Positions 34,539 through 44,124 are shown, numbered from the stretch's first letter. The stretch: DNA of 64,000 bases from CAWACP01 sp963832965 (GCA_963832965.1 CAWHVW010000003.1:992001-1056000); one strand, 5' to 3'. Program-made: numbers and translations. The notes: generated from the letters alone by a model not told the origin.

Positions 34539-35063
34539 ATGACTACTGTGGTGGTGAATACAGCAGACTGCAAAGTGAGCGGCGATCCGGACACCACGCT
34601 GGTGACCTTCGGGCTCGGATCGTGCATCGCCGTGGTGGCGCACGATCCAGTGGCGCACGTCTCGGGCATGCTCCATTTCATGCTGCCGGACTCCCAAATC
34701 GATCGCGCCAGGGCCGAGGCGAACCCCTTCCTGTTCGCCGACACGGGCATTCCGCGGCTGTTCAACGCCATGTACGAACGCGGCGCGGACCGCCGCCGCC
34801 TGAACATCTGGGCCGTGGGCGGCGCGCAGGTGCTGGACAAAGAAGGCTGCTTTCAAATCGGCAAGCGAAATCATCTGGCTACGCGCAAAATCCTGTGGAA
34901 GGGCGGCTTGTTCGTGGGCAGTGAGGACGTGGGTGGAACGCTTTCGCGGACGGTCCGGCTGGAAACCGGCGCCGGCCGGTTGGTAATTTGTTCCGACGGC
35001 GTGCAGCGAGAACTGCCGGCGGGAAAAAAGTCAGGAGGTGTGGCATGTCTTACCGCATTCTGA
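34539..35063 (+). CDS. cheD: Chemoreceptor glutamine deamidase CheD
   Basis: The 174-residue protein converts receptor Gln to Glu and, in other bacteria, is regulated by CheC/CheX proteins. The active Cys is in TFGLGSCIAVVAHDP, with Thr six residues before it. The His is in SGMLHFMLPDS, completing the Thr-Cys-His set. NIWAVGGAQVL matches the later family strand. ATG at 34539 follows GAGGAG. It overlaps the next cheY by 19 bp. Confidence 0.94.
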   Translation: MTTVVVNTADCKVSGDPDTTLVTFGLGSCIAVVAHDPVAHVSGMLHFMLPDSQIDRARAEANPFLFADTGIPRLFNAMYERGADRRRLNIWAVGGAQVLDKEGCFQIGKRNHLATRKILWKGGLFVGSEDVGGTLSRTVRLETGAGRLVICSDGVQRELPAGKKSGGVACLTAF

Positions 35064-35437
35064 TCGTGGACGACTCTCCCGGGATGCGCGCCGTGTTGCG
35101 GCGGGTCGTCGAGTTGTCTGGTATCCCCGTGGAAACCTGCCTGAGCGCGTGCCACGGCAAAGCGGCGCTGGAAACCCTGCGCAGCGAACGCGTGGATCTG
35201 ATTCTCACCGATATCAACATGCCGGAAATGAACGGCGAAGAGCTCGTTTCCGAGATCAGGAAAGACCCCGCGCTGAACAAGATTCCGATTCTGGTGATCT
35301 CTACCGACGCCACCTCCAATCGCATGCAACGGATGCTGGAGCTGGGCGCCGCCGGATACGTGATCAAACCCTTTCAGCCCGAAACGCTGCGCTATGAGGT
35401 GGAAAGAGTGCTAGGAGAAGTCCATGTCACCGGCTGA
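35045..35437 (+). CDS. cheY: CheY-like response regulator (second)
   Basis: This is a 130-residue receiver with VDD at 8-10, Asp56 in LTDINMPEMNG, Thr in VISTDAT and Lys in YVIKPF. AGGAGG at 35033 precedes ATG 35045 inside the end of cheD. It differs clearly from the first CheY of the operon, so the two are not a recent duplication. It overlaps the following CheX-like gene by 14 bp, matching the cheY-cheX pairing at the operon front. Confidence 0.93.
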   Translation: MSYRILIVDDSPGMRAVLRRVVELSGIPVETCLSACHGKAALETLRSERVDLILTDINMPEMNGEELVSEIRKDPALNKIPILVISTDATSNRMQRMLELGAAGYVIKPFQPETLRYEVERVLGEVHVTG

Positions 35438-35855
35438 AGTAGACCGCGCTTTGACGCGATGCACCGGGCGTGTTCTGGAAACCATGTGCTACTCGGACCC
35501 GCTGCCCATCACCGGCCTCGAGGAAGGACAGCCGCTGATCCACGCCGAGTTGAAGTTCCACGGGACCTATGAAGGAGTGTTTCATCTGGACGTAACCGAG
35601 CAGGCCGGGCGTTCCCTGGCAACGACGTTCCTGGGCGCGGACGAAGAGGTTCCGGCGCCGCAAATGGCCAGTGTGATCTGCGAGCTGACCAACATGATCT
35701 GCGGCTCCATGCTGAGTACGCTCGACGGCCGGGCGGACATTCATCTGGATGCTCCGGAACTGGTGGACAATTCCGCGCCCCGTTCCGGCTCGGCGACGTC
35801 TCGCGCCTTTGAAATCGACAACGGCCAGATGGCCGTGGCCATTCAATTCAATTGA
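35424..35855 (+). CDS. CheX/CheC-like phosphatase (second)
   Basis: The 143-residue protein has one ExxN site, VICELTNMICGSML, near residue 88, as in the CheX family, and a strand rich in hydrophobics before it. CheC proteins carry two such sites; only one is visible, so CheX-like is the better name. It probably dephosphorylates the CheY encoded just upstream and might also contact CheD. The sequence is divergent, so fold assignment rests mainly on this motif and context. Confidence 0.75.
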   Translation: MSPAEVDRALTRCTGRVLETMCYSDPLPITGLEEGQPLIHAELKFHGTYEGVFHLDVTEQAGRSLATTFLGADEEVPAPQMASVICELTNMICGSMLSTLDGRADIHLDAPELVDNSAPRSGSATSRAFEIDNGQMAVAIQFN

Positions 35856-35863
35856 GAGGACCG

Positions 35864-36937
35864 ATGGAGAACCCGGCCCGGCGGATTCGAGTGCTCGTGG
35901 TGGACGATTCCGCAATCGTGCGGAAGATCCTGACTGAGACGCTGTCTCTCGAGTCCGATTTTGAGGTGGTGGGCACCGCTCCCGATCCCTACGTCGCCCG
36001 CGACAAGATTCTGGCCCTTAAGCCGGACGTGCTCACCCTGGACATCGAAATGCCCCGCATGGACGGGCTCACCTTCCTGCGCAATCTCATGGAGCACCAT
36101 CCCATGCCGGTGATCGTGGTGAGTTCGGTGGGCGAGTCGAACTGCCGGGCCGCCGTGCGCGCCTTGGAACTGGGCGCCGTGGACGTGCTCACCAAGCCAG
36201 GAGGCCCCTACTCGGTGGGCGAGATGCAGGCCTCGCTGGCGCAAAGGGTGCGCGCAGCGGCGGTGGCTCGGCTGAAGGGACCAGTGGCCCCGAAAATAGC
36301 CAGGGCCGCCCGGCCACGCAAGACGCCGCTGGCCCGGAAGACCTCGGGAACCGTTTCCCCCCTCATTGCCATTGGAGCGTCGACGGGAGGCACCGAGGCC
36401 ATTCGCCACATCCTGCATGGTCTGGAACCGGGCACCGCCGGATTCCTCATCGCGCAACATATCCCCGCGCACTTCTCGGCCGCGTTCGCGCACGGCCTCA
36501 GCACCATTTGTTCGCTCGAGGTGAAGGAAGCGCGGGATGGCGACTCCGTCTTGCCCGGCCGCGTTCTGGTGGCGCCGGGCAATTTCCACATGGTGCTCAA
36601 GCAGAACGACCGCGGATACTATGTGAGCGTTGTCGATGGTCCTCTGGTGTGCTATCAAAGGCCCTCCGTGGACGTGCTCTTCTCATCGGTCGCGGCCACG
36701 GCCGGCGTCAGCGCCATGGGCGTCTTGCTCACCGGCATGGGCAGCGACGGTGCCAGCGGCCTTCTGCAGATGCGCAAAGCCGGAGCGTGGACGGCCGCGC
36801 AGGACGAATCATCGTGCGTGGTGTTCGGCATGCCCCGGGAAGCCATCCGGCTGGGCGCCGCCGAAGCAGTCATGCCGCTGGAGCGAATCAGCGAGTCGCT
36901 GGCTCTGGCCAACGCCGGTGTCGCCGCCGAAGCATAA
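35864..36937 (+). CDS. cheB: Chemotaxis methylesterase/deamidase CheB
   Basis: The 357-residue enzyme has an N-terminal receiver (phospho-acceptor Asp60 in LTLDIEMPRMDG). A linker follows, then the esterase domain with the triad visible as Ser in IGASTGGTEA, His in AQHIPAHFSAAF and Asp in LTGMGSDGASG. When phosphorylated by CheA it removes methyl groups from receptors. ATG 35864, preceded by GAGAGGA, is preferred over an in-frame TTG 12 bp earlier. It is the last che gene; a 95-bp gap follows. Confidence 0.95.
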   Translation: MENPARRIRVLVVDDSAIVRKILTETLSLESDFEVVGTAPDPYVARDKILALKPDVLTLDIEMPRMDGLTFLRNLMEHHPMPVIVVSSVGESNCRAAVRALELGAVDVLTKPGGPYSVGEMQASLAQRVRAAAVARLKGPVAPKIARAARPRKTPLARKTSGTVSPLIAIGASTGGTEAIRHILHGLEPGTAGFLIAQHIPAHFSAAFAHGLSTICSLEVKEARDGDSVLPGRVLVAPGNFHMVLKQNDRGYYVSVVDGPLVCYQRPSVDVLFSSVAATAGVSAMGVLLTGMGSDGASGLLQMRKAGAWTAAQDESSCVVFGMPREAIRLGAAEAVMPLERISESLALANAGVAAEA

Positions 36938-37032
36938 TTCCCGCCGCGAACATAGGAAGCGACCGAGCGAAGTGAACCGCCAGGATAGGATGGAAAATGC
37001 ACTTCCTGTGGCGATCCTGGTTCCTGTTCTGA

Positions 37033-40000
37033 ATGGCTACTCACGTCTTCACGAGCGTTGCCGCCAACTACATTCCCAAAGCTCGTGTCCTTGCCCATAG
37101 CCTGAAACGCTTTCATCCGGATTTCCGTTTCCACGTCGTACTCTGCGATCAGCTGAAGCCCGGACTTCTTCTCCCCGGCGACCCTTTCGAATCCGTGGTG
37201 GAAGTGGAGTCTCTGCCCATTGCCGAGCCGCGCCAGTGGATCTTCAAGCACACTCTGGTGGAGTTGAGCACGGCCGTCAAGGGAACCATGCTGGAAAAGC
37301 TCCTGCGGTTGCCGGACTGCGGCGAGGTGCTGTACTTCGACCCGGACATCGTCATTCTGAATCGCCTCGACGGCTTGATGGCCGAATTCGACGCCCATTC
37401 CGTCCTGCTGACGCCGCACCAGACCGAGCCCGAGGAATCCACCGGCGCCATCATCGACAACGAAATCTGCTCCCTCAAGCACGGCGTTTACAACCTCGGT
37501 TTTCTCGGCGTGAAGAAATCGCCAGGCGGGTGCCGGTTCGCAAAATGGTGGGCGGAGCGGCTGCGGGAATTCTGCTACGCCGACATCCCCAACGGGATTT
37601 TCACGGATCAGCGCTGGGTGGATCTGGCCCCGGCGTTTTTCGATGACCTGGGGATTCTTCGCGCCCCCTCCTACAACGTATGCACCTGGAACCTGACCCA
37701 CCGGACAGTCGAAGGCGAGTTGCCCGATGGGCTGCTCGTCAATGGGGAGCCGCTGGTCTTTTATCACTTCTCCGGACTCGATGGTGGAGATCAGGAGGTC
37801 ATGCTCAGGAAATACGGAGCGCGCATGCCCGCGCTCTGGAAACTTCGCCAGTGGTATCTGGAAGAGTGCGCCCGCATGGGCCAGGCGGAATATGCCGCCA
37901 TCGCCTGGTCCTACGGATATTTCGACAACGGCCGGCCCGTCACCGCCGGACACCGCCTGCTCTATCGCGGCCGCGTCGATCTCCAACGGGCCTTCCCGGA
38001 TCCTTTTTCCACCACCAGACTGAGTTCCTCCTACTACCATTGGTTTGAAGCCGAAGGTTCCCGTTCCAGCGACGCCGGACCCGTCCCCGCGGACGGCCCC
38101 GCGAAGCTCACGCCGCGGGAAAACTTCGCAATCGTCGCCAGGCAATCTCATCCCGCGCCGTATCGCATCTTTCTCTCGGTGGAGCAGAACCAGAGCGACG
38201 CTGCGCTCTCCACGGCCGCCAGCCTGCTCGAAAACACGGAAAGCCGGGAGCCGTTCTTTCTGCTCGGCCCCGCATCCGTGGTAAGTAACCTCGGCAACAG
38301 CGGCGCCGGTGGGAACCGGCTGCAACCGATACCGCTGCCCGAAGGGTCCGGTCACGACGACGCGTTTGAGCGAGTGCTCCGGGACTTCGCCGATCAGGAT
38401 TTCGCATTCGTGGAAGCCGGCGTCCTGCTGCCCGAACACTGGGATCTGCGGCTGGCGTGGAGCGCCGCGCGCCTCGATGGAGTGGCCACCGTCTCGCCGG
38501 TCTGCGATTCCCGCGTCTCCGGGCCAAAGCCGGCGCCGCTTCTGGACCGCATCTGTTACCAGCAGAGCTACTTCGAGCACCCCGAAATCGCCTGTTTTCT
38601 CAGAGAGTGCGTCTTCGTGCGCGCCGAAGCAGCGCGTGTGGCGGCGGGCCCGCCCCGCGGCATCCTCCGGCGCGGGGATGCCCGCAAGGCGTTCAACGAA
38701 GCGGCGCGTTCGCTGCGTTTCTCGCATGTTCTCGCGGACCATCTTTGCGTGCGCGGCGCGCGGCCCCATGGGGTTGAGCAGCCCGAGCCAGTTCGCGGAT
38801 ACCTTCCCGAGTCAACCTGCCTGAGTTCGCTGCGCCGCAAAGCAGGAGAGCAGCGGTCGTCCAACGATTCGATAACCCCGCAACTCCGCTCGCGCTCCCG
38901 GAATTTGCACCTGATGCACAGTTGGGGCGGCGGGCTGGATCGCTGGGTTCAACAGTATTGCCGGGCCGATACGTCGCGCGACAATCTGGTGCTCAAGTCG
39001 ACCGGCGCGTGGGGCGCGTTCGGAATGCAACTGGACCTATACGGTCCGGCGGGAGATCCGCGCCCGGTGCAGAGCTGGAGTCTCTCGCCCGGAATCAAAG
39101 GCACGGCGTGCCGGCACAGCGGATACCGGCGCGCGTTGGAAGAAATTATCCACCGCTATGGAATTGAGCGGATTTTCGTCTCTTCGCTGATCGGACACTC
39201 TCTCGAAGCCCTGCAGACCGGTCTTCCCGCGCTCTTCATCTGCCACGATTTCTATCCATGGTGTCCCGCCATCAACATTACTTTCCATGGCGTGTGCACC
39301 TCCTGCGGTCAGGGGGAGCTAACCGCCTGTACTCGCGAAAATCCTCATAACCGCTTCTTCGACAATCTTCCTCCGCAATTCTGGATGGACCTGCGCGCTG
39401 GGTTCCTGGCCAGTGTCAATGCGAACCCGGTTCTGTTCGTGGCGCCCACCGATTCCGCCCGCCGGCACTGGTGTCAGTTGGCCCCGGATTTGAAAGACCA
39501 CTTCCTCGTCGTTCCACATGGCAGTGAGCCGCTGGCCCGCATCCCACTGGTCTCCAACGATGACAGCAAGCCTTTGCGAGTCCTCGTTCTGGGAAGCCTT
39601 GCGCCGCACAAAGGCCGTTTTCTGCTGGAGGAGATCGCCGGAGAGCTTCTTTCGTTCGCGGAGTTGTATCTGCTGGGCTGTGGCGAGGACGGTTCGTCCT
39701 TTGCAAATCGCCGTGGCGTTACCGTGATCCCAACATACCAGTGGACGGAATTGCCGGAATTGGTTCAGCAGATCCAGCCCGATGTCGGTTTGTTGCTGTC
39801 CGTTTACCCCGAGACGTTCTGCTACACCCTGCAGGAGTTATTTGAGCTCAACGTGCCCCCGCTGGCCACCCGCCTGGGCAGTTTCGAAGAGCGGATCAAC
39901 GATGGCGTCAACGGTTTCCTGTGCGAACCGGATGGATCCAGCGTCCTCCGCCGCCTGCGCGAACTTGCGCGCGATCGCGAGAAACTCGCCGAGGTTCGCG

Positions 40001-40839
40001 CAACGCTCAGCAAGGCCGTTCACCGCGCGCCGGAGGAGATGATCGCGGATTATGACCAGATCCTGATGGCGCCGTCGCTCTCTCCGAAGGCCTATTTCCT
40101 GCGGCCGGAACGGCGCGACGGTGGCCCAGCGGGCCCCGTCACCTGTCAGCTTTTCTGGCTCACCAACAGCCCCCATTTCGACGAGGCCCTGAGTAGCAGC
40201 GTCCGGGCGATGCCGGCGCCGGAAAACGTCCGGCTGCCCCTTCGCATCGCCCCCCAGCCGGAAGCCATCACCGCGCTGCGGCTGGATCTAGCCGATCGTC
40301 CCGGCCTCGTTCTGCTGGAAGCGGTGCGTATTTATGACTCCGATGAGAACATGATCTGGGAAAGCCCGGGCCCGGAACTTCTCGTGGATGGGCGCTTTAG
40401 CGGGATGATTCCGGTGGCCGGTTCCGGGGAGGACAAAGGGCAGTTGCTCTTCCTGACGGATCCCGAGTCCATCCTGCTGCTTTCGCCGGGGCCCGACGTT
40501 CTGCGCCGAATTCAAAAGGGCGGTCTGGTGGAACTGGAATGTTCGTGGCCGGCGCATGCCAGCCATCCGGCGGCCATCGAGCAGTTGTTCTCCGGCGAAG
40601 GAGCGCGCGAACTATCGCCCGCCGAACGCGATACCATGCTGGATTACCTTGAAGTGTCTTCCGGCTTCCAGATGAGGGTGCGTGCGGAGCAAAACGTGCG
40701 CCGCGCGGCCGCCGCGCAGGAGCGGCTAGCCAGCATTGAGAATTCGTGGTCGTGGCGTGTCACCGCGCCCCTGCGGCGGTTGGGCCGGTACGCGCTGCAA
40801 GCCAGGTCTCGACTCTCCCGGACATGGCCGGCGCAGTGA
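37033..40839 (+). CDS. Large glycosyltransferase with N-terminal GT-A-like and C-terminal GT4 domains
   Basis: The 1268-residue product starts with THVFTSVAANYIPKARVLAHSL and CGEVLYFDPDIVILNRL, a GT8-like nucleotide-sugar domain with a DXD-type motif (about 1-270). The middle (about 350-600) resembles a degenerate GT2-like scaffold. From about 620 a GT-B domain follows, with LFICHDFYPWCPAINI, LRVLVLGSLAPHKGRFL and YPETFCYTLQELFELN (GT4 donor site). The end carries a beta-rich region and the tail NSWSWRVTAPLRRLGRYAL, a motif often found at the C-terminus of bacterial glycan enzymes. The product likely builds a surface glycan or glycosylates protein. It overlaps the following gene by 16 bp. Confidence 0.8.
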   Translation: MATHVFTSVAANYIPKARVLAHSLKRFHPDFRFHVVLCDQLKPGLLLPGDPFESVVEVESLPIAEPRQWIFKHTLVELSTAVKGTMLEKLLRLPDCGEVLYFDPDIVILNRLDGLMAEFDAHSVLLTPHQTEPEESTGAIIDNEICSLKHGVYNLGFLGVKKSPGGCRFAKWWAERLREFCYADIPNGIFTDQRWVDLAPAFFDDLGILRAPSYNVCTWNLTHRTVEGELPDGLLVNGEPLVFYHFSGLDGGDQEVMLRKYGARMPALWKLRQWYLEECARMGQAEYAAIAWSYGYFDNGRPVTAGHRLLYRGRVDLQRAFPDPFSTTRLSSSYYHWFEAEGSRSSDAGPVPADGPAKLTPRENFAIVARQSHPAPYRIFLSVEQNQSDAALSTAASLLENTESREPFFLLGPASVVSNLGNSGAGGNRLQPIPLPEGSGHDDAFERVLRDFADQDFAFVEAGVLLPEHWDLRLAWSAARLDGVATVSPVCDSRVSGPKPAPLLDRICYQQSYFEHPEIACFLRECVFVRAEAARVAAGPPRGILRRGDARKAFNEAARSLRFSHVLADHLCVRGARPHGVEQPEPVRGYLPESTCLSSLRRKAGEQRSSNDSITPQLRSRSRNLHLMHSWGGGLDRWVQQYCRADTSRDNLVLKSTGAWGAFGMQLDLYGPAGDPRPVQSWSLSPGIKGTACRHSGYRRALEEIIHRYGIERIFVSSLIGHSLEALQTGLPALFICHDFYPWCPAINITFHGVCTSCGQGELTACTRENPHNRFFDNLPPQFWMDLRAGFLASVNANPVLFVAPTDSARRHWCQLAPDLKDHFLVVPHGSEPLARIPLVSNDDSKPLRVLVLGSLAPHKGRFLLEEIAGELLSFAELYLLGCGEDGSSFANRRGVTVIPTYQWTELPELVQQIQPDVGLLLSVYPETFCYTLQELFELNVPPLATRLGSFEERINDGVNGFLCEPDGSSVLRRLRELARDREKLAEVRATLSKAVHRAPEEMIADYDQILMAPSLSPKAYFLRPERRDGGPAGPVTCQLFWLTNSPHFDEALSSSVRAMPAPENVRLPLRIAPQPEAITALRLDLADRPGLVLLEAVRIYDSDENMIWESPGPELLVDGRFSGMIPVAGSGEDKGQLLFLTDPESILLLSPGPDVLRRIQKGGLVELECSWPAHASHPAAIEQLFSGEGARELSPAERDTMLDYLEVSSGFQMRVRAEQNVRRAAAAQERLASIENSWSWRVTAPLRRLGRYALQARSRLSRTWPAQ

Positions 40840-42233
40840 GTTCGTCCTCTTCCAACCGGGTCATCGTAGTTCTCGGCATGGACCGCTCGGGCACGTCTCT
40901 TTGTGCGAATCTGTTGAACAATCTGGGAATGCGCCTGGGGCCCGAGTTGTGGCCGGGCGACCAGTTCAACGAAGAAGGATACTTCGAGGACAAGGAAATA
41001 TGGTCCATCCATGAACGGATCTTCGCCATTCTGCGGCGTTCCTGGGACACCCTGACCACTATCCAGCCTTTCCCTTCGCTGTGGTGGCAAAGCGACAGCA
41101 TGCGGCGATTCAAGACGCAGATGATCGACCTGCTGCGCGCTCGCATCAGCGAGGCTCCGGGCGTCTGGGGGTTCAAGGACCCTCGGACCGCCATGCTGCT
41201 GCCGCTCTGGGACGACGTGTTTCAAGCCTGCCAGGTTCAGCCCGTCTTTGCGCTCTGTGTACGCCATCCCGCGGGGGTCGCGGCGTCTCTGGCCGCGCGC
41301 GACGGTTTTCCCCCGCTGTTTTCCGAGCTGCTTTGGCTGGAAAGGAACCTGAACGCCTGCCAGGCCATCCGGGACTCCCCCCATTGTCTGGTGCACTATG
41401 AGAACTGGTTTCACGATCCGTTGCCCCAGGCGAAAGAGCTGATCGAGGTCACCGGCCTGACGCCGCCCGAAGGCGCCGCCGGTTTGAGCGCCCTGGTCTC
41501 GCGCATTGTGCGTCTTCGTCTGCGCCACGATAGGCCAGATCATCCGCCGGTCGGCTGTGCGGCCGCCCGGGAGTTTTACGCGCATCTGCGTCACGTAACC
41601 AAAGCGCCCGGCGGGGACGTGGTGCGTAGCTTTGCGGCCGCTCTGGAAACGGCGCGGGACAGCGTCGCGGTGGCGCAACACCTGACCGGCCGGGATTTCG
41701 TCGCTTCCATGCAGGCGCCCTCCTACGAGGAATGCACGCCCGAAGATCTGGAGGATATGCGTAGAGACGCGTTGCGGACGGACATGGCCGGCCTTCCCAA
41801 TGGGGGCCAGGCGCTCCAATACCCGGTCGTCACCGGTGCAGCCGCCCCGTTAGAGGCTCTGGGACTCCCTCTGTTCAATTTTGACCGCGTGGCGGACGTA
41901 ACCGCTCCCTTCGAGAGAGCGGGCCAGCCCGTTTCGGTGGCCCAGGATGCGGACCTGGTGGTGCTCGGGTGGGCGCTTGACGCCGCTGCCGCCAAACCTG
42001 CCTCAGCCGTAGAGATCGTAATCGATGGGATTCCCTTTCGCGCCAGGAGCGGCATCGAGCGCCCGGATGTGGCCGAGTACTTCGGAGTTCCCGGCTATCT
42101 GCGATGCGGGTTCGCGTTTACCATGAAGGCGCGGCTGCTGTCGCGGGGCCCCCACATCCTCGTCGCCCGCCTGGTATCCGCCGATGGAAGCCAATACCAG
42201 CAGGGCCCCGAGCTTCCGGTGGTGGTGATCTAG
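40824..42233 (+). CDS. Sulfotransferase-like protein with C-terminal beta domain
   Basis: The start ATG at 40824 lies inside the preceding gene and gives 469 residues. RVIVVLGMDRSGTSLCANLL is the P-loop-like PAPS-binding strand-loop of sulfotransferases. WGFKDPRTAMLLPLW and FALCVRHPAGVAASL are the 3'-phosphate-binding Arg/Ser regions. LVHYENWFHDP fits the domain's last part. The C-terminal 100 residues (VLGWALDAAAAKPASAVEIVIDG) look like a small beta-sandwich also seen attached to glycan enzymes. It may add sulfate to the product of the upstream transferase; this is inference from overlap and operon order. Confidence 0.8.
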   Translation: MAGAVSSSSSNRVIVVLGMDRSGTSLCANLLNNLGMRLGPELWPGDQFNEEGYFEDKEIWSIHERIFAILRRSWDTLTTIQPFPSLWWQSDSMRRFKTQMIDLLRARISEAPGVWGFKDPRTAMLLPLWDDVFQACQVQPVFALCVRHPAGVAASLAARDGFPPLFSELLWLERNLNACQAIRDSPHCLVHYENWFHDPLPQAKELIEVTGLTPPEGAAGLSALVSRIVRLRLRHDRPDHPPVGCAAAREFYAHLRHVTKAPGGDVVRSFAAALETARDSVAVAQHLTGRDFVASMQAPSYEECTPEDLEDMRRDALRTDMAGLPNGGQALQYPVVTGAAAPLEALGLPLFNFDRVADVTAPFERAGQPVSVAQDADLVVLGWALDAAAAKPASAVEIVIDGIPFRARSGIERPDVAEYFGVPGYLRCGFAFTMKARLLSRGPHILVARLVSADGSQYQQGPELPVVVI

Positions 42234-42406
42234 CTCGAACGGCTGCGTCTCCGGCTCCAGTTCCCCCGCCTACGGCATTCACATTCCTTAGAATTCAGGC
42301 GAACGCCTCACGATATGAGCGTTGTACCGCCCTGGTGCCGGCGAACGGCCTTGCGTGTGTTCCACTTAGGGCCTGCCGCGGCCAAATAGAGAGAGGTTAC
42401 CGTCCG

Positions 42407-43993
42407 ATGAGGAAAATGACGATTGGAGCAAAGCTGATCAGCGGCTTTTCCGCGCTGCTGTTCCTGATGCTGGTTCTGGCATTTACCGCCATGACCACCA
42501 TCCGTTCAGAAGGCCGGGATCTGGACCACGCGCTCGCCGTTTCCGTGAATCGAACAGTGGCCCTGGGACAACTGCGCGCCGCCGTCGCCCACATGTCCTC
42601 GGCGATGAAAGGCACCATTCTGTTTTTCTCCATCGGCGACACCGCTCAACTGGAGGCGCATAAACAGGAATTCGACGCCGCGACCAACTCCGCCGCCGAA
42701 GCCCTCAGAAATCTGCAGCCGCTGCTGCAGGACGACCATAGCCGCGCGGTGGCTCAGGATTTACAGAACAGCCAGGCGGCCATGTCGCAATACTTCCAGA
42801 ATATGTTGCAGCTCTGCGCCCAGCAGAAGCCCACCGAAGCCATCGACATGCTCTCCAAACAGGCCGTTCCGGAAGTGCAGAAAGTGGAGAAAGCGTCCAC
42901 CGAATTGCTGGACCTGCAAACCGCCGCCGACCATCAGGACGGGCAGCGCGCGGAAGCCGGAGCGACGCTCAGTAACTGGATCAGTTGGGGAATGCTCGCG
43001 CTGGCGCTGGCCGTGGGCGCGGCCGTATTGTTCACCGTCATCCGCGTGAGCGCGGATCTGCGCCGGCTCGCGGCCCGTCTCGCTGACGGCGCCCATCAGC
43101 TTTCCGGAGTGGCCGGTCAGGTTTCCAGCGCCAGCCAATCCCTCGCCCAGGGGGCCAGCCAGCAGGCGGCTTCGCTGCAGGAAACTTCGGCATCCAGCCA
43201 GGAAATGGCTTCGATGACCCGCAAGAACACCGAAAACACGCGGGCGGCCACGGACCTGGTCTCCGACGTGGATCACAAAGTGCAAAAGGCCAACGACAGC
43301 CTCAACCACATGGTGACGTCGATGAGCGAGATCAACGCGTCCAGCAACAAAATCTCCAAGATCCTGAAAGTCATCGACGAGATTGCGTTCCAGACCAACA
43401 TTCTCGCGCTCAACGCGGCGGTGGAGGCGGCGCGCGCAGGCGAGGCGGGCATGGGCTTCGCGGTGGTGGCCGACGAAGTGCGCAACCTTGCGCAGAAATG
43501 CGCCCAGGCGGCCAAGGATACCGCGGTGCTGATCGACGAATCCATCGCCCGGACCAACGAAGGCGCGGCCACGCTCGATCAGGTGGCCAGAGCCATCCAC
43601 GACGTCACCGACAACGAGCGTAAGGTGAAGGTGCTGGTGGAGGAAGTCAACCTCAGCAGCCAGGAACAGGCGCGCGGCATTGAGCAGATCTCCCAGGCGT
43701 TCGTGCAAATCGAACAGGTGACGCAGAAGACCGCCGCCAGCGCGGAGGAAAGCACGGTGGCCAGCCAGGAGTTGAACAAACAGTCCGAGTCGATGGCCGA
43801 GGTCGTGCTGCGGCTGCGGGAGATGGTGGGCGGAAGCCTGGATGACGGCGGCGAACCGGGATACTATCCGCCGCGGCGGGTGACCAGCGTGCCGGTACGG
43901 TCGCACGCCCGTGTGGGCGGTCGGTCGAAGTATGAGCCGGTGAAGGCGGGCCGCGATGCGTTCCCGCTGGACGACAGCTTCAAAGAGTTCTGA
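42407..43993 (+). CDS. Methyl-accepting chemotaxis protein
   Basis: The 528-residue receptor has a membrane helix at about 10-30, a periplasmic helical sensor (about 32-185), a second membrane helix (about 190-212), and a signalling coiled coil. The tip is canonical: VIDEIAFQTNILALNAAVEA with GEAGMGFAVVADEVRNLA. No clear HAMP domain is present. Beyond the coiled coil lies a flexible tail of about 60 residues rich in Gly, Pro and Arg that ends in DDSFKEF. This resembles a tethered CheR/CheB-docking pentapeptide (aromatic-x-x-Phe). ATG 42407 follows GAGAGG. It is the nearest receptor downstream of the che operon. Confidence 0.93.
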   Translation: MRKMTIGAKLISGFSALLFLMLVLAFTAMTTIRSEGRDLDHALAVSVNRTVALGQLRAAVAHMSSAMKGTILFFSIGDTAQLEAHKQEFDAATNSAAEALRNLQPLLQDDHSRAVAQDLQNSQAAMSQYFQNMLQLCAQQKPTEAIDMLSKQAVPEVQKVEKASTELLDLQTAADHQDGQRAEAGATLSNWISWGMLALALAVGAAVLFTVIRVSADLRRLAARLADGAHQLSGVAGQVSSASQSLAQGASQQAASLQETSASSQEMASMTRKNTENTRAATDLVSDVDHKVQKANDSLNHMVTSMSEINASSNKISKILKVIDEIAFQTNILALNAAVEAARAGEAGMGFAVVADEVRNLAQKCAQAAKDTAVLIDESIARTNEGAATLDQVARAIHDVTDNERKVKVLVEEVNLSSQEQARGIEQISQAFVQIEQVTQKTAASAEESTVASQELNKQSESMAEVVLRLREMVGGSLDDGGEPGYYPPRRVTSVPVRSHARVGGRSKYEPVKAGRDAFPLDDSFKEF

Positions 43994-44019
43994 GTAGACG
44001 GTGTCGGGAGAAGTTTGGC

Positions 44020-44050
44020 GGGGGGCGGGCTCGGCTCGTCCCCTTTTTTT
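44020..44050 (+). terminator. Probable terminator after chemoreceptor gene
   Basis: GGGG and CCCC arms surround a GC-rich, imperfect stem and are followed directly by seven T residues at 44044-44050. It lies 30 bp after the chemoreceptor stop. The stem is interrupted, so efficiency is uncertain. Confidence 0.5.
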
Positions 44051-44092
44051 CTGCTATCGTGGGGAGTCCGGGAGGACCCGCGACACACGGAC

Positions 44093-44110
44093 ACGCGGCG
44101 TCAGCCGCGT
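44093..44110 (-). terminator. Hairpin after the reverse transcriptase gene
   Basis: ACGCGGC-GTCA-GCCGCGT is a perfect 7-bp stem with a 4-nt loop. It begins 15 bp after the stop codon of the minus-strand reverse transcriptase gene. No T-run follows on that strand, so it may only stabilise the 3' end. Confidence 0.4.
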
Positions 44111-44124
44111 TTGTGCGCGTACGC

